A stretch of 25,661 nt of DNA, from IMG/VR virus record IMGVR_UViG_3300024895_000017, positions 1 through 25,661 of that record, one strand, 5' to 3'. Below are positions 7,565-14,854 of the stretch, piece after piece. The notes below the pieces were generated by a model that saw only the letters and a program-made list of their open reading frames with translations, did not search any database and was not told the origin of the DNA. Position 1 is the stretch's first letter; each line of letters starts with the position of its first letter. Origin of the DNA: a virus. The position numbers and the translations under genes were made by a program.

Positions 7565-7806
7565 TGCCAGAGCCACACGAGCGGCGAGCATTAAGTATCA
7601 GCACTGAACAGCTTAATTTACTGGCTGAACAAATCGCTGAAAAAGTATCCGAAAAAGCGGCGGTAAAAGCCGTCAATTTAATCAAGGATGGCATTTATCA
7701 GGAAGCAGGTAAAACTCTGTTATCCAAACTACTCCAGTTAATGGGCGTTGCATTACTCGGAATTATGTATTGGCTGAATAAAAACGGCTATATCCAAATT
7801 TATTAA
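7564..7806 (+). CDS. Small protein with amphipathic helix and C-terminal membrane segment
   Basis: This 80-residue protein begins with a charged stretch, then a long amphipathic helix (about 15-50, rich in Glu, Lys and Ala, with heptad-like spacing), then one membrane segment (about 53-70, LLSKLLQLMGVALLGIMYWL) and a short polar end. I chose the ATG at 7564, overlapping the upstream stop as TGATG, because AGGGG at 7554-7558 is well spaced from it; the GTG at 7561 is too close. The layout recalls small phage membrane-anchored helices such as XhlA-type holin partners, but I do not recognise the family. Coupling to the preceding gene suggests they act together. Confidence 0.55.
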   Translation: MPEPHERRALSISTEQLNLLAEQIAEKVSEKAAVKAVNLIKDGIYQEAGKTLLSKLLQLMGVALLGIMYWLNKNGYIQIY

Positions 7807-7819
7807 CGTAGGTAAAAAA

Positions 7820-8461
7820 ATGAGCGGCACATCAAATGCAGAACAAAACAAATATCTCGACGCCACTTTGCGCGGGCAAACTTATACCGCATTAACCAAT
7901 GTCTATGTGGCATTATTAAAATGCACTAAAGGCACGGTTGCGCGGTCAACAGCGTATTCATTGAATGATACGGTTTGCTTTGTAACACCCGATGGCTTTA
8001 ACCATCTTTACAAGGTAACAACGGCAGGCACAACGGCAGCAGGTGCGCCCTCCTATTTAGGCGTTGCTGATGAAGCGATTACCGATGGAACGGCAGTTTT
8101 AACCGAGCAAGCGGCTGCGCTTGAAGCTAATACCTCTATGAATGAGGTGTCTGGCGGTGCGTATGGTCGGGTAACGGTAGCGTGTTCATTATCTGCCTGG
8201 GCAGGAACACAAGGTGCGGGTACAACTACAGCATCAAGCGGAACAAACGCAACCACATCCAATAATGCGGCAATCACCTGGACACAGGCAACCGCAAACT
8301 GGACAACTGATCCTGAAAAAATCTGGGGTTTTGCTTTGTATGATGCGTCAACGGCAGGAAATTTAGTTAGATACGGCGGCTTTACTGTTGCACAGTCCGT
8401 ATTAAACACCAACACATTCTCTATTTTGACTGGTCAATTGACGGTTAAAGTAGATAAGTAA
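7820..8461 (+). CDS. Tail-fibre-like beta-sandwich protein with an inserted domain
   Basis: The outer parts of this 213-residue protein resemble a common small phage fibre family (gp80-like). The N-terminus is NAEQNKYLDATLRGQTYTAL followed by VYVALLKC, and the C-terminal half has WTQATANW, IWGFALYDASTAGNLVRYGG and a final TFSILTGQLTVKVD strand. Residues about 44-95 look inserted: a YKVTTAGTTAAGAP segment followed by ITDGTAVLTEQ, a motif seen in carbohydrate-contacting regions of many fibres. A TAGGTAA ribosome site precedes the start. It is probably a virion fibre component; the receptor is unknown. Confidence 0.6.
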   Translation: MSGTSNAEQNKYLDATLRGQTYTALTNVYVALLKCTKGTVARSTAYSLNDTVCFVTPDGFNHLYKVTTAGTTAAGAPSYLGVADEAITDGTAVLTEQAAALEANTSMNEVSGGAYGRVTVACSLSAWAGTQGAGTTTASSGTNATTSNNAAITWTQATANWTTDPEKIWGFALYDASTAGNLVRYGGFTVAQSVLNTNTFSILTGQLTVKVDK

Positions 8462-8507
8462 CAAAATCTTACAGGCAGTTATTTATTAATATGTTTTAGG
8501 AATAATA

Positions 8508-9086
8508 ATGTTAAATAGCACACAAAGAGCAACACTCAGGGCAGATATGGTTGCACTATCACAAGTAGGACAGCCATTACAGACAGCTATTGCTACCGAA
8601 GATTTTCAATTTATTGCTAATTATTACAATTCAAGTCCTGTAGCGCAGGTAATGGGGTGGAATACAGAAACGCACACCAACGCAATTATTGACGCTATCA
8701 CATGGACATCTTACACACCAACGGATGCAACCGACGGCACAGCAATTCAGACTAATCGTGCGCTTGTTATTGGTATCAAACAGTTCAACCTGCAAAATAT
8801 AATCAATGGCAGATCAACTATTGACGCATCAAAAGCAGGCATAAGAGCAGGCTTAAGAGATGCTGTTATAGCGATACCATCTGGCACGGGAGGAGCTAAT
8901 CTTAGTGCAGGTGGTACTGGCGGCGTTAATGTTTTGAATGCTTGTACTCGTGTTTCGTCACGGCTTGAGATTATGTTCGCCAGCGCACCTGTAGCAACAG
9001 GACCAGTGTCAGCAGTTAATTACACTGTGCAAGGCGCAATCGGGCAACAAGAAATATCAGACGTTTGGGGAGGTTTATTACCATGA
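8508..9086 (+). CDS. Conserved phage virion-region protein, function unknown
   Basis: This 192-residue protein begins with a helical segment (TQRATLRADMVALSQVGQPL) followed by a YNSSPVAQVMGWNTE region. It ends with RAGLRDAVIAIP, NACTRVSSRLEIMFAS and a beta-rich VNYTVQGAIGQQEISD. I recall a family with this order, a polar N-terminus followed by an arginine-rich helical pair and a closing strand, encoded among fibre genes of several proteobacterial phages. No biochemical role is known to me. It starts after a good AGGAATAAT site and overlaps the following gene by four bases. A structural or fibre-assembly role is inferred from position only. Confidence 0.6.
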   Translation: MLNSTQRATLRADMVALSQVGQPLQTAIATEDFQFIANYYNSSPVAQVMGWNTETHTNAIIDAITWTSYTPTDATDGTAIQTNRALVIGIKQFNLQNIINGRSTIDASKAGIRAGLRDAVIAIPSGTGGANLSAGGTGGVNVLNACTRVSSRLEIMFASAPVATGPVSAVNYTVQGAIGQQEISDVWGGLLP

Positions 9087-9598
9087 CTACTGTCAACCAA
9101 GCGTATGGGACTTATACAGCTTTAACAGTCACTAATTTACAGTCTTTGGCTATTGATACGGCAGACCCTTACGCTGGTTGGCAATCGGCTAGGGTAAGTA
9201 ATCTGTCAACACTGGCAATTGATTATGAGATTATTGTTGACTTATCAACAGCCGCAACTGCACCCGCTAATGATAAAGCGGTTTATGTGTACATTGTACC
9301 TTGGGTTTCCACCGATGGCGGTACAACTTGGATATGTGGAGGCAACTTTAGCACCACAACATTACCAACAGGTACAGAGGGGACCGCTTCAATAACAGAC
9401 CCTAACAGTATGTTAGGGCCAGTTGTTATTCCTTATGCCATTACTTCACAACGCATTCAGAAGTGGTTTAAATTGAGTCAATTGTGCGAAGGTGCATTAC
9501 CGGACGCATTTAGTGTAGTCATTAGAAACAATTGTGGGGCGGCACTTAGCACAGGTTGCGTAGTAGCTTATAGAGCAATCACTTTTACTAACGCATAA
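9083..9598 (+). CDS. Putative virion beta-sandwich protein
   Basis: This 171-residue protein is rich in Thr, Ser, Ala and alternating hydrophobics, typical of all-beta virion proteins. It has a repeated NLQSLAIDT / NLSTLAIDY pattern near the N-terminus and a VYVYIVPWVSTDGGTTW strand pair. I chose the ATG at 9083 because GGGGAGG at 9067-9073 lies nine bases upstream and the codon overlaps the previous stop as ATGA; an in-frame start at 9065 would place that ribosome site inside the gene. It sits between two fibre-cassette genes and is probably a fibre or spike partner. No catalytic motif is visible. Confidence 0.55.
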   Translation: MTTVNQAYGTYTALTVTNLQSLAIDTADPYAGWQSARVSNLSTLAIDYEIIVDLSTAATAPANDKAVYVYIVPWVSTDGGTTWICGGNFSTTTLPTGTEGTASITDPNSMLGPVVIPYAITSQRIQKWFKLSQLCEGALPDAFSVVIRNNCGAALSTGCVVAYRAITFTNA

Positions 9599-9600
9599 CT

Positions 9601-11553
9601 ATGTTTCCCGTTGATAACAAGCGGCGATTTCAACCTAAAGCTTATGTAGAGACTATAAGACAAGGCCTTGGAAAAGACCTAATTTTAGCAGTCAACCTGC
9701 AAAATGGTATTGTTCGTAATGCGGTAAATGGTGAGGTCCCAACATTAACAGGTATAGCGGCAACACCTTCATCTTCATGCGGTTTAGAAGGTAAGTTATT
9801 TGATACTGCCAGTTATAATTTTGTTAGAACAAAGTGTCCAGCGTCTACTGATGACTTCACTATTCTGGTTATCCAGAATTATAAAAGTAATGCAGCCAAT
9901 AACCAGTCACCAGTATCGTTTAATAATAAATTCTTTCTTTATGCACCACTATCAACCGCTGGGCAAATATATTTTTATAGTGCTGGCACAGAGGGTTCAT
10001 TATCTGGAAATGGAGCAATAACGGCAGGTAAAAGCCAGACATTAGTAATCAAAAAGGAAGTATCGACACTTGCATCATATGTAAATGGCGTAGCACAAGC
10101 ACCGACAGGCACATTTGGCGGTATATTCAGTGCCGGAACAACGCGTCTCGGTATTGGTTATGACACAACTGAATATTGTAAGAATGAATTAGATTTAGTC
10201 TTAATCTGGAAACGAGCATTAACTGTTTTAGAAATAAAGTCTATCTCAGACAATCCATGGCAGATTTTTAAATCCTATCGTGCTTTTATTCCTTCGCTGC
10301 CTGCCAGCGGTCCTATTAGTGTTAATGGTTCAGTATTAAGCGTTCAAAGTCAATTATCTAGTGCTGAAGCCACCGTTTCATCTATTACCGTTAATGGTGT
10401 AGCGAAGTCAGAGCAAAGTCAATTAGCAAAAGCCGTTAGTATAGTTTCCGCATTAACTGTTAATAGTGTCGGTTATTCTGCACAGTTACAAAATGCCAGC
10501 GCAACAGCCACCATAAGTAATTTAACGGTAAATGGCATTGCCGAAAGCAGTCAGTATCAAAACGCCAAAGCAATTAGCACGGTCTACTCTATACAGGTTT
10601 TTGGTGTAGGCAAAAGTTATCAGCAACAAATAGTAGGCGCACCGAGTTCAGTCGCATTCGCGTCAGTCAATGGCATAGGACAAAGCCAACAGGCGCAAAG
10701 CACCAGCGCAATCGGAAATATTGACTCTATTGCAGTTAATGGCACAGCAAAATCTGAACAGACACAAAATGCCAGTGCCATCGGTTCGACAACTGCTGTA
10801 GGGAGCAACGGCATTGGTGGTAGTTTACAAGCCCAAAGTGCTTATGCTACAGGCTTGGTTAATGTTAATGGCGTTGGTAGCAGCTTACAGCAACAAAGCA
10901 CACAAGCCGTTCCTAGCGTTGCCTCATTAACCATCAATGGTATTGGGAAATCAGAGCAAACACAAGGCTTAAGCGCGATAGTCTCTATTATCTTTGCAAA
11001 TGTAAACGGCGTTGGTGAGGCTAAACAAAATCAATTAGCCTATGCAGTAGCATCAAATAGTTTTGCCGCTGTTAATGGCATAGCTCATTCGACACAGGCA
11101 CAATCAGCTTATGCAGCAGGGTCAATAGCATTATCAGGTGTTGTCGGTGATTCATGCCAGACACAGAGTGCAGGCGCAGTCGGTTCTGTTTCATCCATTA
11201 CTGTTAATGCGATAGGAAAATCTGAACAGTCACAAAACAGTACAGCAATAGGGTTATCATCGGGAATTATTATCAATGCCCTCGGCATTACGGATCAATT
11301 CCAAAATGCCTATGCAGTCGGTACTGTAACAACCGAACAAACCCCTGTAATGGGTGGCAGTTCACAAGCACAAAATGTTTATGCCGCTGCCTTGGTTAAT
11401 ATCAATGCTATCGGTGGCAGCTTACAGCAACAAAGCACAAAAATTGTTATCGGTTCACAGATACAAGATGCAACACACCCAAGATATTACGCCATTCAAG
11501 CAGAGCAAAGGGGATACATTGTGAAAGCAGAAAACAGAGGCTATGTTATATGA
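9601..11553 (+). CDS. LamG-like fibre protein with tandem 23-residue repeats
   Basis: This 650-residue protein has three parts. Residues about 20-230 look like a concanavalin/LamG-type beta-sandwich: FTILVIQNYKS strands, LASYVNGVAQAPTG, TTRLGIGYD, and a closing LDLVLIWKRALTVLEIKSI typical of these folds. Residues 241-623 are about 17 copies of a degenerate repeat, mostly 23 residues, of the form VNGIGKSxQxQNAxAIGSVxSIT. The last 25 residues (PRYYAIQAEQRGYIVKAENR and onward) form a short distinct end. The layout suggests a sugar-binding head joined to a beta-rich fibrous shaft, with the C-terminus as attachment point. The next gene is a probable fibre adaptor. No clear ribosome site is visible, so reinitiation is likely. 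Confidence 0.7.
   Translation: MFPVDNKRRFQPKAYVETIRQGLGKDLILAVNLQNGIVRNAVNGEVPTLTGIAATPSSSCGLEGKLFDTASYNFVRTKCPASTDDFTILVIQNYKSNAANNQSPVSFNNKFFLYAPLSTAGQIYFYSAGTEGSLSGNGAITAGKSQTLVIKKEVSTLASYVNGVAQAPTGTFGGIFSAGTTRLGIGYDTTEYCKNELDLVLIWKRALTVLEIKSISDNPWQIFKSYRAFIPSLPASGPISVNGSVLSVQSQLSSAEATVSSITVNGVAKSEQSQLAKAVSIVSALTVNSVGYSAQLQNASATATISNLTVNGIAESSQYQNAKAISTVYSIQVFGVGKSYQQQIVGAPSSVAFASVNGIGQSQQAQSTSAIGNIDSIAVNGTAKSEQTQNASAIGSTTAVGSNGIGGSLQAQSAYATGLVNVNGVGSSLQQQSTQAVPSVASLTINGIGKSEQTQGLSAIVSIIFANVNGVGEAKQNQLAYAVASNSFAAVNGIAHSTQAQSAYAAGSIALSGVVGDSCQTQSAGAVGSVSSITVNAIGKSEQSQNSTAIGLSSGIIINALGITDQFQNAYAVGTVTTEQTPVMGGSSQAQNVYAAALVNINAIGGSLQQQSTKIVIGSQIQDATHPRYYAIQAEQRGYIVKAENRGYVI
10321..11469 (+). 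repeat. Tandem 69-bp coding repeats of the fibre shaft
   Basis: Repeat units begin at residues 241, 264, 287, 310, 333, 356, 379, 402, 422, 445, 468, 491, 511, 535, 558, 578 and 601 of the fibre protein. Most are exactly 23 residues; three are 20 and one is 24. Conserved positions are V-N-G at the start, a serine near position 7, glutamines at 9 and 11, and A-x-A or A-I-G near 13-17. DNA copies are diverged rather than identical, so this is an old repeat maintained by structure. Confidence 0.8.
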
Positions 11554-11867
11554 GTGATTTTTGGAATGAATTTGATGTAATAAAACCCATTGGTCTAAAA
11601 GACCCTAATGCGATACTTGATTACCCGATAGACTGGAATTCCTGGCTTGCTGGGATCAGCGCAACTTATTCAATCCACGCCGTTTCAAAAACAGGCAGCA
11701 TCATCATAGATTCTGACTCACATTTAAATGGTGTAGTGACTGTGATAATCAGCGGGGGTACCGTGGGGGAAACAGCCTCATTTACTATTCGTATGACAGC
11801 AACAGTCGCCGGCGGTGGTATCCGTGTTGATGATAGGACATTTTATTTAGAAATAGTTGAGCGGTAA
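11550..11867 (+). CDS. Putative fibre-tail adaptor protein
   Basis: This 105-residue all-beta protein begins with KDPNAILDYPIDWNSWLAG, the signature I associate with small phage proteins commonly annotated as fibre-tail adaptors. The rest alternates hydrophobic and polar residues, with a GGTVGETASFTIRMTAT segment ending near DDRTFYLEIVE, typical of a single immunoglobulin-like sandwich. It overlaps the repeat-fibre gene by four bases (ATGA), with AGAGG a little upstream. Position directly after a fibre and before head-joining genes supports a role in attaching the fibre near the head-tail junction. The adaptor function is taken from the family name, not shown here. Confidence 0.6.
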   Translation: MSDFWNEFDVIKPIGLKDPNAILDYPIDWNSWLAGISATYSIHAVSKTGSIIIDSDSHLNGVVTVIISGGTVGETASFTIRMTATVAGGGIRVDDRTFYLEIVER

Positions 11868-11869
11868 TT

Positions 11870-12166
11870 ATGGCAAGTTTTTCAGATAACTTTCCCGATG
11901 CTGATTTAATCGAAGCACTAGGCGATGATATTATTTATACGCACCGTCAGCAAGCCTACGCCATAAAAGCCATTGTTGATCGCAATGTTGAACGGGTGGG
12001 TAATGATGGCTATATTCCTGAACTTCGCACAGAAATCGAGTTCATAAAAGCCGATATTCCTTTTTATCCGTTGCGCGGTGATACCATCAAAGAGAAAGAT
12101 ACCACTTTTACCGTAGATTCTGTTATCGCTAACGATGGTGTTTATATCCGCCTGGCAGTCAGATAA
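11870..12166 (+). CDS. Head-tail joining protein (gpFII-like)
   Basis: This 98-residue protein has the size of lambda gpFII-type head-tail attachment proteins, which bind the connector and provide the surface on which the tail docks. The N-terminus carries FSDNFPDADLIEALGDDIIY, followed by beta strands including IELRTEIEF-like segments, PLRGDTIKEKDTTFTVDSVI and a final GVYIRLAVR strand. The G-D-T-I followed by tfTVDSV pattern is typical of this fold. The stop overlaps the next start as TAATG. The following gpZ-like and gpU-like genes keep lambda's FII-Z-U order, which supports the call. Confidence 0.7.
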   Translation: MASFSDNFPDADLIEALGDDIIYTHRQQAYAIKAIVDRNVERVGNDGYIPELRTEIEFIKADIPFYPLRGDTIKEKDTTFTVDSVIANDGVYIRLAVR

Positions 12167-12783
12167 TGGCAACGGTTAACATCAATCAAGCACAGCTTGA
12201 TGAGATTAAGCGGCTATTGGCTTCTATCGGCACACAATCAAAAACAGCACTAAAACGGTCAGTGAGTCGCACGGTCACAGGGGTAAAAACGCAGGTTGCC
12301 AAAGAAATAAGTGGCGTAGTAACGTTGAAATCAGCCTATATCAAAAGCTGTATCACTTCTAATTTAGAAGTCGATACTTCATTTGGTGTTTCTGGCAAGA
12401 TTACCATTAACGCGGGATTTAATCGCGGGCGTGCAAATTACTGGACAGCTTTAAGTCAGTATCAAACCAACAAACTTAAAAAAGGTGTTAGCGTCAAGAT
12501 TTATAAAAGCGGTGGCGTTACAAAATTCAGGCACTTTTTTATTCTAAATTTAGGTAGTGGGCACAAAGGCATTTATAAACATGACCGTGATGCCAGTGGA
12601 AACTATATAAAAACTAGGACAGGGAAAAACAAAATCATTGAATTGGTGGGGACAGCAGTCACTGAAACGTATTTGAATACACCAACGTTAGCACAGCGTG
12701 TTGAAACTGATGCTGCAAATCGGTTGATGACTGAACTAAACCGCCAAATCACTTATTTACTATCACAGCAAGCACTCCCATGA
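12166..12783 (+). CDS. Minor tail protein Z-like (GPZ family)
   Basis: This 205-residue protein matches prophage minor tail protein Z in length and pattern. An N-terminal helix pair (LDEIKRLLASIGTQSKTALK, then RSVSRTVTGVKTQVAKEIS) precedes a VVTLKSAYIKSCI segment and an arginine/lysine-rich beta region. A C-terminal helix (LAQRVETDAANRLMTELNRQ) closes it. In lambda, gpZ is needed for correct tail completion and positioning of DNA at the head-tail joint. It overlaps both neighbours by a few bases, and its place between the FII-like and U-like genes is conserved. Confidence 0.75.
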   Translation: MATVNINQAQLDEIKRLLASIGTQSKTALKRSVSRTVTGVKTQVAKEISGVVTLKSAYIKSCITSNLEVDTSFGVSGKITINAGFNRGRANYWTALSQYQTNKLKKGVSVKIYKSGGVTKFRHFFILNLGSGHKGIYKHDRDASGNYIKTRTGKNKIIELVGTAVTETYLNTPTLAQRVETDAANRLMTELNRQITYLLSQQALP

Positions 12784-13214
12784 CCAATACGATTAGAGAA
12801 CAAATCATTCAGGCTTTCGCAGCCCGCGCTCAAAGTCTAAGCGATTTACCCGTTGAACGCGCATTGCGGTCAATCGGCGAAACCAATGAAAAGTTTATTA
12901 GCATTTGGGACGGGGAAGATCAGGCACTTGAAGCGGGTTATGGCATACAGAAAATGCAGTTTCCCATTGTGCTTGAATGTGTTTATAAAGCTGGCCCATT
13001 AAATCCCAGTGTTGCAGCCAATGCGCTGATGGGTAATGTTATCAAAACCATTTTTACCGGTAGCCATACATTCAGCAATTTAGCCAGCGCGATGAATTTA
13101 GCCAGTGCCGCACCATCCTATCCGATGGATGGCAGCGATTACAGCACGGTATTTGTGACATTTAACATCATTTACACCACGAAAAAAGGCGATCCATTTA
13201 CACTCGCGCCGTAA
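12780..13214 (+). CDS. Tail terminator / completion protein (gpU-like)
   Basis: This 144-residue protein lies between gpZ-like and tail tube genes, where lambda has U, the ring that stops tail tube growth and joins it to the head. The N-terminal helix IREQIIQAFAARAQSLSDLP, the following strands (FPIVLECVYKA), the helix SVAANALMGNVIKTIFTG and the closing strand DYSTVFVTFNIIYTT fit the mixed alpha-beta tail terminator fold. I do not recognise a close lambda U match by sequence, so the call relies on position, size and fold-like pattern. It ends just before a terminator-like hairpin. Confidence 0.62.
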   Translation: MTNTIREQIIQAFAARAQSLSDLPVERALRSIGETNEKFISIWDGEDQALEAGYGIQKMQFPIVLECVYKAGPLNPSVAANALMGNVIKTIFTGSHTFSNLASAMNLASAAPSYPMDGSDYSTVFVTFNIIYTTKKGDPFTLAP

Positions 13215-13235
13215 TACACCTAAAACCAAACACCC

Positions 13236-13258
13236 GCCGCTGAAAAGCGGTTTTTTTT
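13236..13258 (+). terminator. Intrinsic-terminator-like hairpin before the tail tube gene
   Basis: CCGCT (13237-13241) and AGCGG (13246-13250) pair perfectly around a GAAA loop, extended by a G-T wobble, and eight T residues follow (13251-13258). The GNRA-type loop makes the short stem more stable. It lies between the tail terminator and tail tube genes, 24 bases before the tube start, so read-through or antitermination is needed unless another promoter lies nearby. Confidence 0.6.
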
Positions 13259-13281
13259 GCTTACTAAAAAGGAAACAAATC

Positions 13282-14265
13282 ATGCCTTCAGCTCAAGACG
13301 CAAAACTAGAATATGAAGCAGGCCAAACGGTTACTGCGATGTCGGAAATTACCGACAGTGGCGATCATAAAAAATACACCACTCTTGCCGATCAATTCAG
13401 CGGATCGGCAGGTTATACAGCTGTCATTAAGCCCAATGGCTTAATCACCGGCGGTGCTGTTACTCCTGCGGTTAGCGCAACCAATGATATGGTTGATACC
13501 GCCGCTTTGACCTGTTATTTATCTGGCGTAAAAACCACAGTCAATGCAACAACCGATAAAGTTATTACGCGCGGTGCAACATCCAATACGCATATTATCA
13601 ATTCAATCACTGTAACCAGTGCAGGTGCGATTGCGGTAGTGGCAGGCACTGCTACCACTGCATTTTCAGAAACACGCGGCGCGGCCGGTGGTCCCCCATT
13701 TATTCCAGTGGGTAGCATTGAGATAGCGCAGGTTAGATTAACATCAATCACTGCAGGCGTAATTACTGCCAGTCAAATCACACAGGTAGTGGGTTACAGT
13801 CAAGAACGCTGGGATTATCCAATTTTTGAAGAGGATAACTTTAACGGTACAGTCAATTTTATTGCTGCATTACCATTGATTCACACAGGTTCATTGCCTA
13901 AAAAAGTATTTGCAAGCTATGCAGAGCCTATTTTTGCCGAATTATCTAACGTGACTGATTTTGTGCCACCTGAACAAAGTTACTCATCGTCATCAACTGC
14001 TATTTATGGCGGCATTGTCGGTAATAGCTCCAAATCACTGACACAGGGTAGTTTTACAGCGTATTTAAAAAGTGCGGTGTCTGATTCTATTGTTGGACTG
14101 GCAGGTAAAAACTTGTTCTTTCGCTTTTATCCAGATAAATACCAGTCAGATTACATTATCTGCCAAGGCATTTTAGGGCTAACACGGACCTTGCCAGCAG
14201 CCGATAACATCACAGCCAGTTGTACAATCAGCCCGTTTAAGCCTGCTGTTAACGTGATCGCCTAG
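13282..14265 (+). CDS. Major tail tube protein with extra beta domain
   Basis: This 327-residue protein lies immediately before the tail assembly chaperone and tape measure genes, the canonical place of the tail tube protein. Residues about 45-170 form a beta domain with a SGVKTTVNATTDKVITRGAT segment and the motif TRGAAGGPPFIPVGSIEIAQ, which I recall from other phage tail proteins. Residues about 170-327 (beginning GYSQERWDYPIFEE, later QGSFTAYLKSAVSDSIVGLA and NLFFRFYP) probably contain the tube-forming sandwich. Its length exceeds a minimal tube subunit and fits a tube with exposed surface domains, as in lambda gpV. A strong AAGGAAAC ribosome site fits high expression. Confidence 0.72.
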   Translation: MPSAQDAKLEYEAGQTVTAMSEITDSGDHKKYTTLADQFSGSAGYTAVIKPNGLITGGAVTPAVSATNDMVDTAALTCYLSGVKTTVNATTDKVITRGATSNTHIINSITVTSAGAIAVVAGTATTAFSETRGAAGGPPFIPVGSIEIAQVRLTSITAGVITASQITQVVGYSQERWDYPIFEEDNFNGTVNFIAALPLIHTGSLPKKVFASYAEPIFAELSNVTDFVPPEQSYSSSSTAIYGGIVGNSSKSLTQGSFTAYLKSAVSDSIVGLAGKNLFFRFYPDKYQSDYIICQGILGLTRTLPAADNITASCTISPFKPAVNVIA

Positions 14266-14267
14266 TC

Positions 14268-14729
14268 ATGAGCTTCGACGCTAAAGCCTTTACCAAAGCG
14301 CGGTTTGAACAACGAACCGCGCTTGTTCCCGTGCCTGAATTAGCCAGCTTTTTCAAAGAAGACGAAACGCCAGAATTTGAAGTACGCGGGCTGGATGGTG
14401 CTGAATTTTCACGGTGCAGCGATGCCGCCAAAAAGCGGCAAAACATCGAACTGCTGATTGATAGCGGGGTGTTGACTAAAGATCACATCGAAGAACTTAG
14501 GCAATTATTGGGTGATACCAAAGACAAACCCGCCGATATTATTCGGCGGCTGGAAGCGTTGGTGATTGTTTTTCCTGAAATCAGCTTACCAGTATGGGTC
14601 AAAGTCTGTGACGTTTACCCGATTACCTTTTTTAACCTATCCAACAAAATATTTGAACTGACAGGGCAGGGCAAAGCAGTGGAAAAGCCGCTGCCTTGTG
14701 GCGAGATACCAGCGTCCGATCCGTCCTGA
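14268..14729 (+). CDS. Tail assembly chaperone (gpG-like)
   Basis: This 153-residue soluble, helical protein between the tail tube and tape measure genes fits the tail assembly chaperone that coats the tape measure during tail polymerisation. An N-terminal beta segment (EFEVRGLDGAEFSRCSDAAK) is followed by charged helices (DHIEELRQLLGDTKDKPADI) and an aromatic VCDVYPITFFNLSNKIFEL stretch. In most siphophages this gene is extended by programmed frameshift into an overlapping frame. Here the -1 frame is open from 14657 to 14854 with a protein-like sequence. The gene starts three bases after the previous stop, suggesting coupled translation. Confidence 0.7.
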   Translation: MSFDAKAFTKARFEQRTALVPVPELASFFKEDETPEFEVRGLDGAEFSRCSDAAKKRQNIELLIDSGVLTKDHIEELRQLLGDTKDKPADIIRRLEALVIVFPEISLPVWVKVCDVYPITFFNLSNKIFELTGQGKAVEKPLPCGEIPASDPS

Positions 14730-14854
14730 CACTGCTAGATATTAAGGGCGGTTATCTTTATGAACACCGCCCTGACATTTTCCCACAAGGCTTTCTAACT
14801 GACACAGAGTGCGAACTCTGGGTACTCTATTACCAAGACAAAAGCAAAAAGTAG
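14657..14854 (+). CDS. Chaperone extension in the -1 frame (gpT-like), frameshift or separate start
   Basis: The frame one base behind the chaperone gene is open from 14657 to a TAG at 14852-14854 and encodes 65 residues. From about residue 15 it reads like a real folded end: VRSVLTLLDIKGGYLYEHRP, then IFPQGFLTDTECELWVLYYQ and a basic DKSKK tail. It fills the otherwise empty 131 bases before the tape measure. No ATG is available; a TTG at 14696 is possible. The expected route is a -1 shift between 14657 and 14729, with GGGCAAA (14669-14675) or GGAAAAG (14681-14687) as imperfect slip candidates. The coding call is fairly sure; the mechanism is open. Confidence 0.65.
   Translation, partial: TDRAGQSSGKAAALWRDTSVRSVLTLLDIKGGYLYEHRPDIFPQGFLTDTECELWVLYYQDKSKK
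14745..14773 (+). repeat. Perfect 8-bp inverted repeat inside the chaperone extension
   Basis: AGGGCGGT (14745-14752) and ACCGCCCT (14766-14773) are exact inverted repeats around a 13-base loop. The hairpin starts 15 bases after the chaperone stop codon, inside the -1-frame coding stretch. It is too far from the candidate slip sites (more than 55 bases) to be a usual frameshift stimulator, but it could affect reinitiation or tape measure expression. Confidence 0.4.

Noticed and set aside
8053-8415. 120-codon minus-strand ORF opposite the gp80-like fibre gene
   Set aside because: It is antisense to a recognisable fibre protein and its composition mirrors that gene.
9065-9082. Upstream start at 9065 for the 171-residue beta protein
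   Set aside because: It would put the strong GGGGAGG ribosome site inside the coding region and lacks its own site; the ATG at 9083 fits better.
9800-10021. 73-codon + strand ORF within the LamG fibre gene
   Set aside because: It lies wholly inside a well-supported gene in another frame, lacks a convincing ribosome site and has a low-quality protein pattern.
10321-11469. Possible CRISPR-like or noncoding tandem repeat array
   Set aside because: The repeat period of 69 bp is in phase with codons and conserved at protein rather than DNA level; there are no identical repeats with unique spacers.
14449-14462. C-AAA-AAG in the chaperone gene (around 14429-14435) as the frameshift slip site
   Set aside because: After a -1 shift there, the reading frame meets a TGA within about a dozen codons, and two further stops precede 14657, so it cannot lead to the extension.
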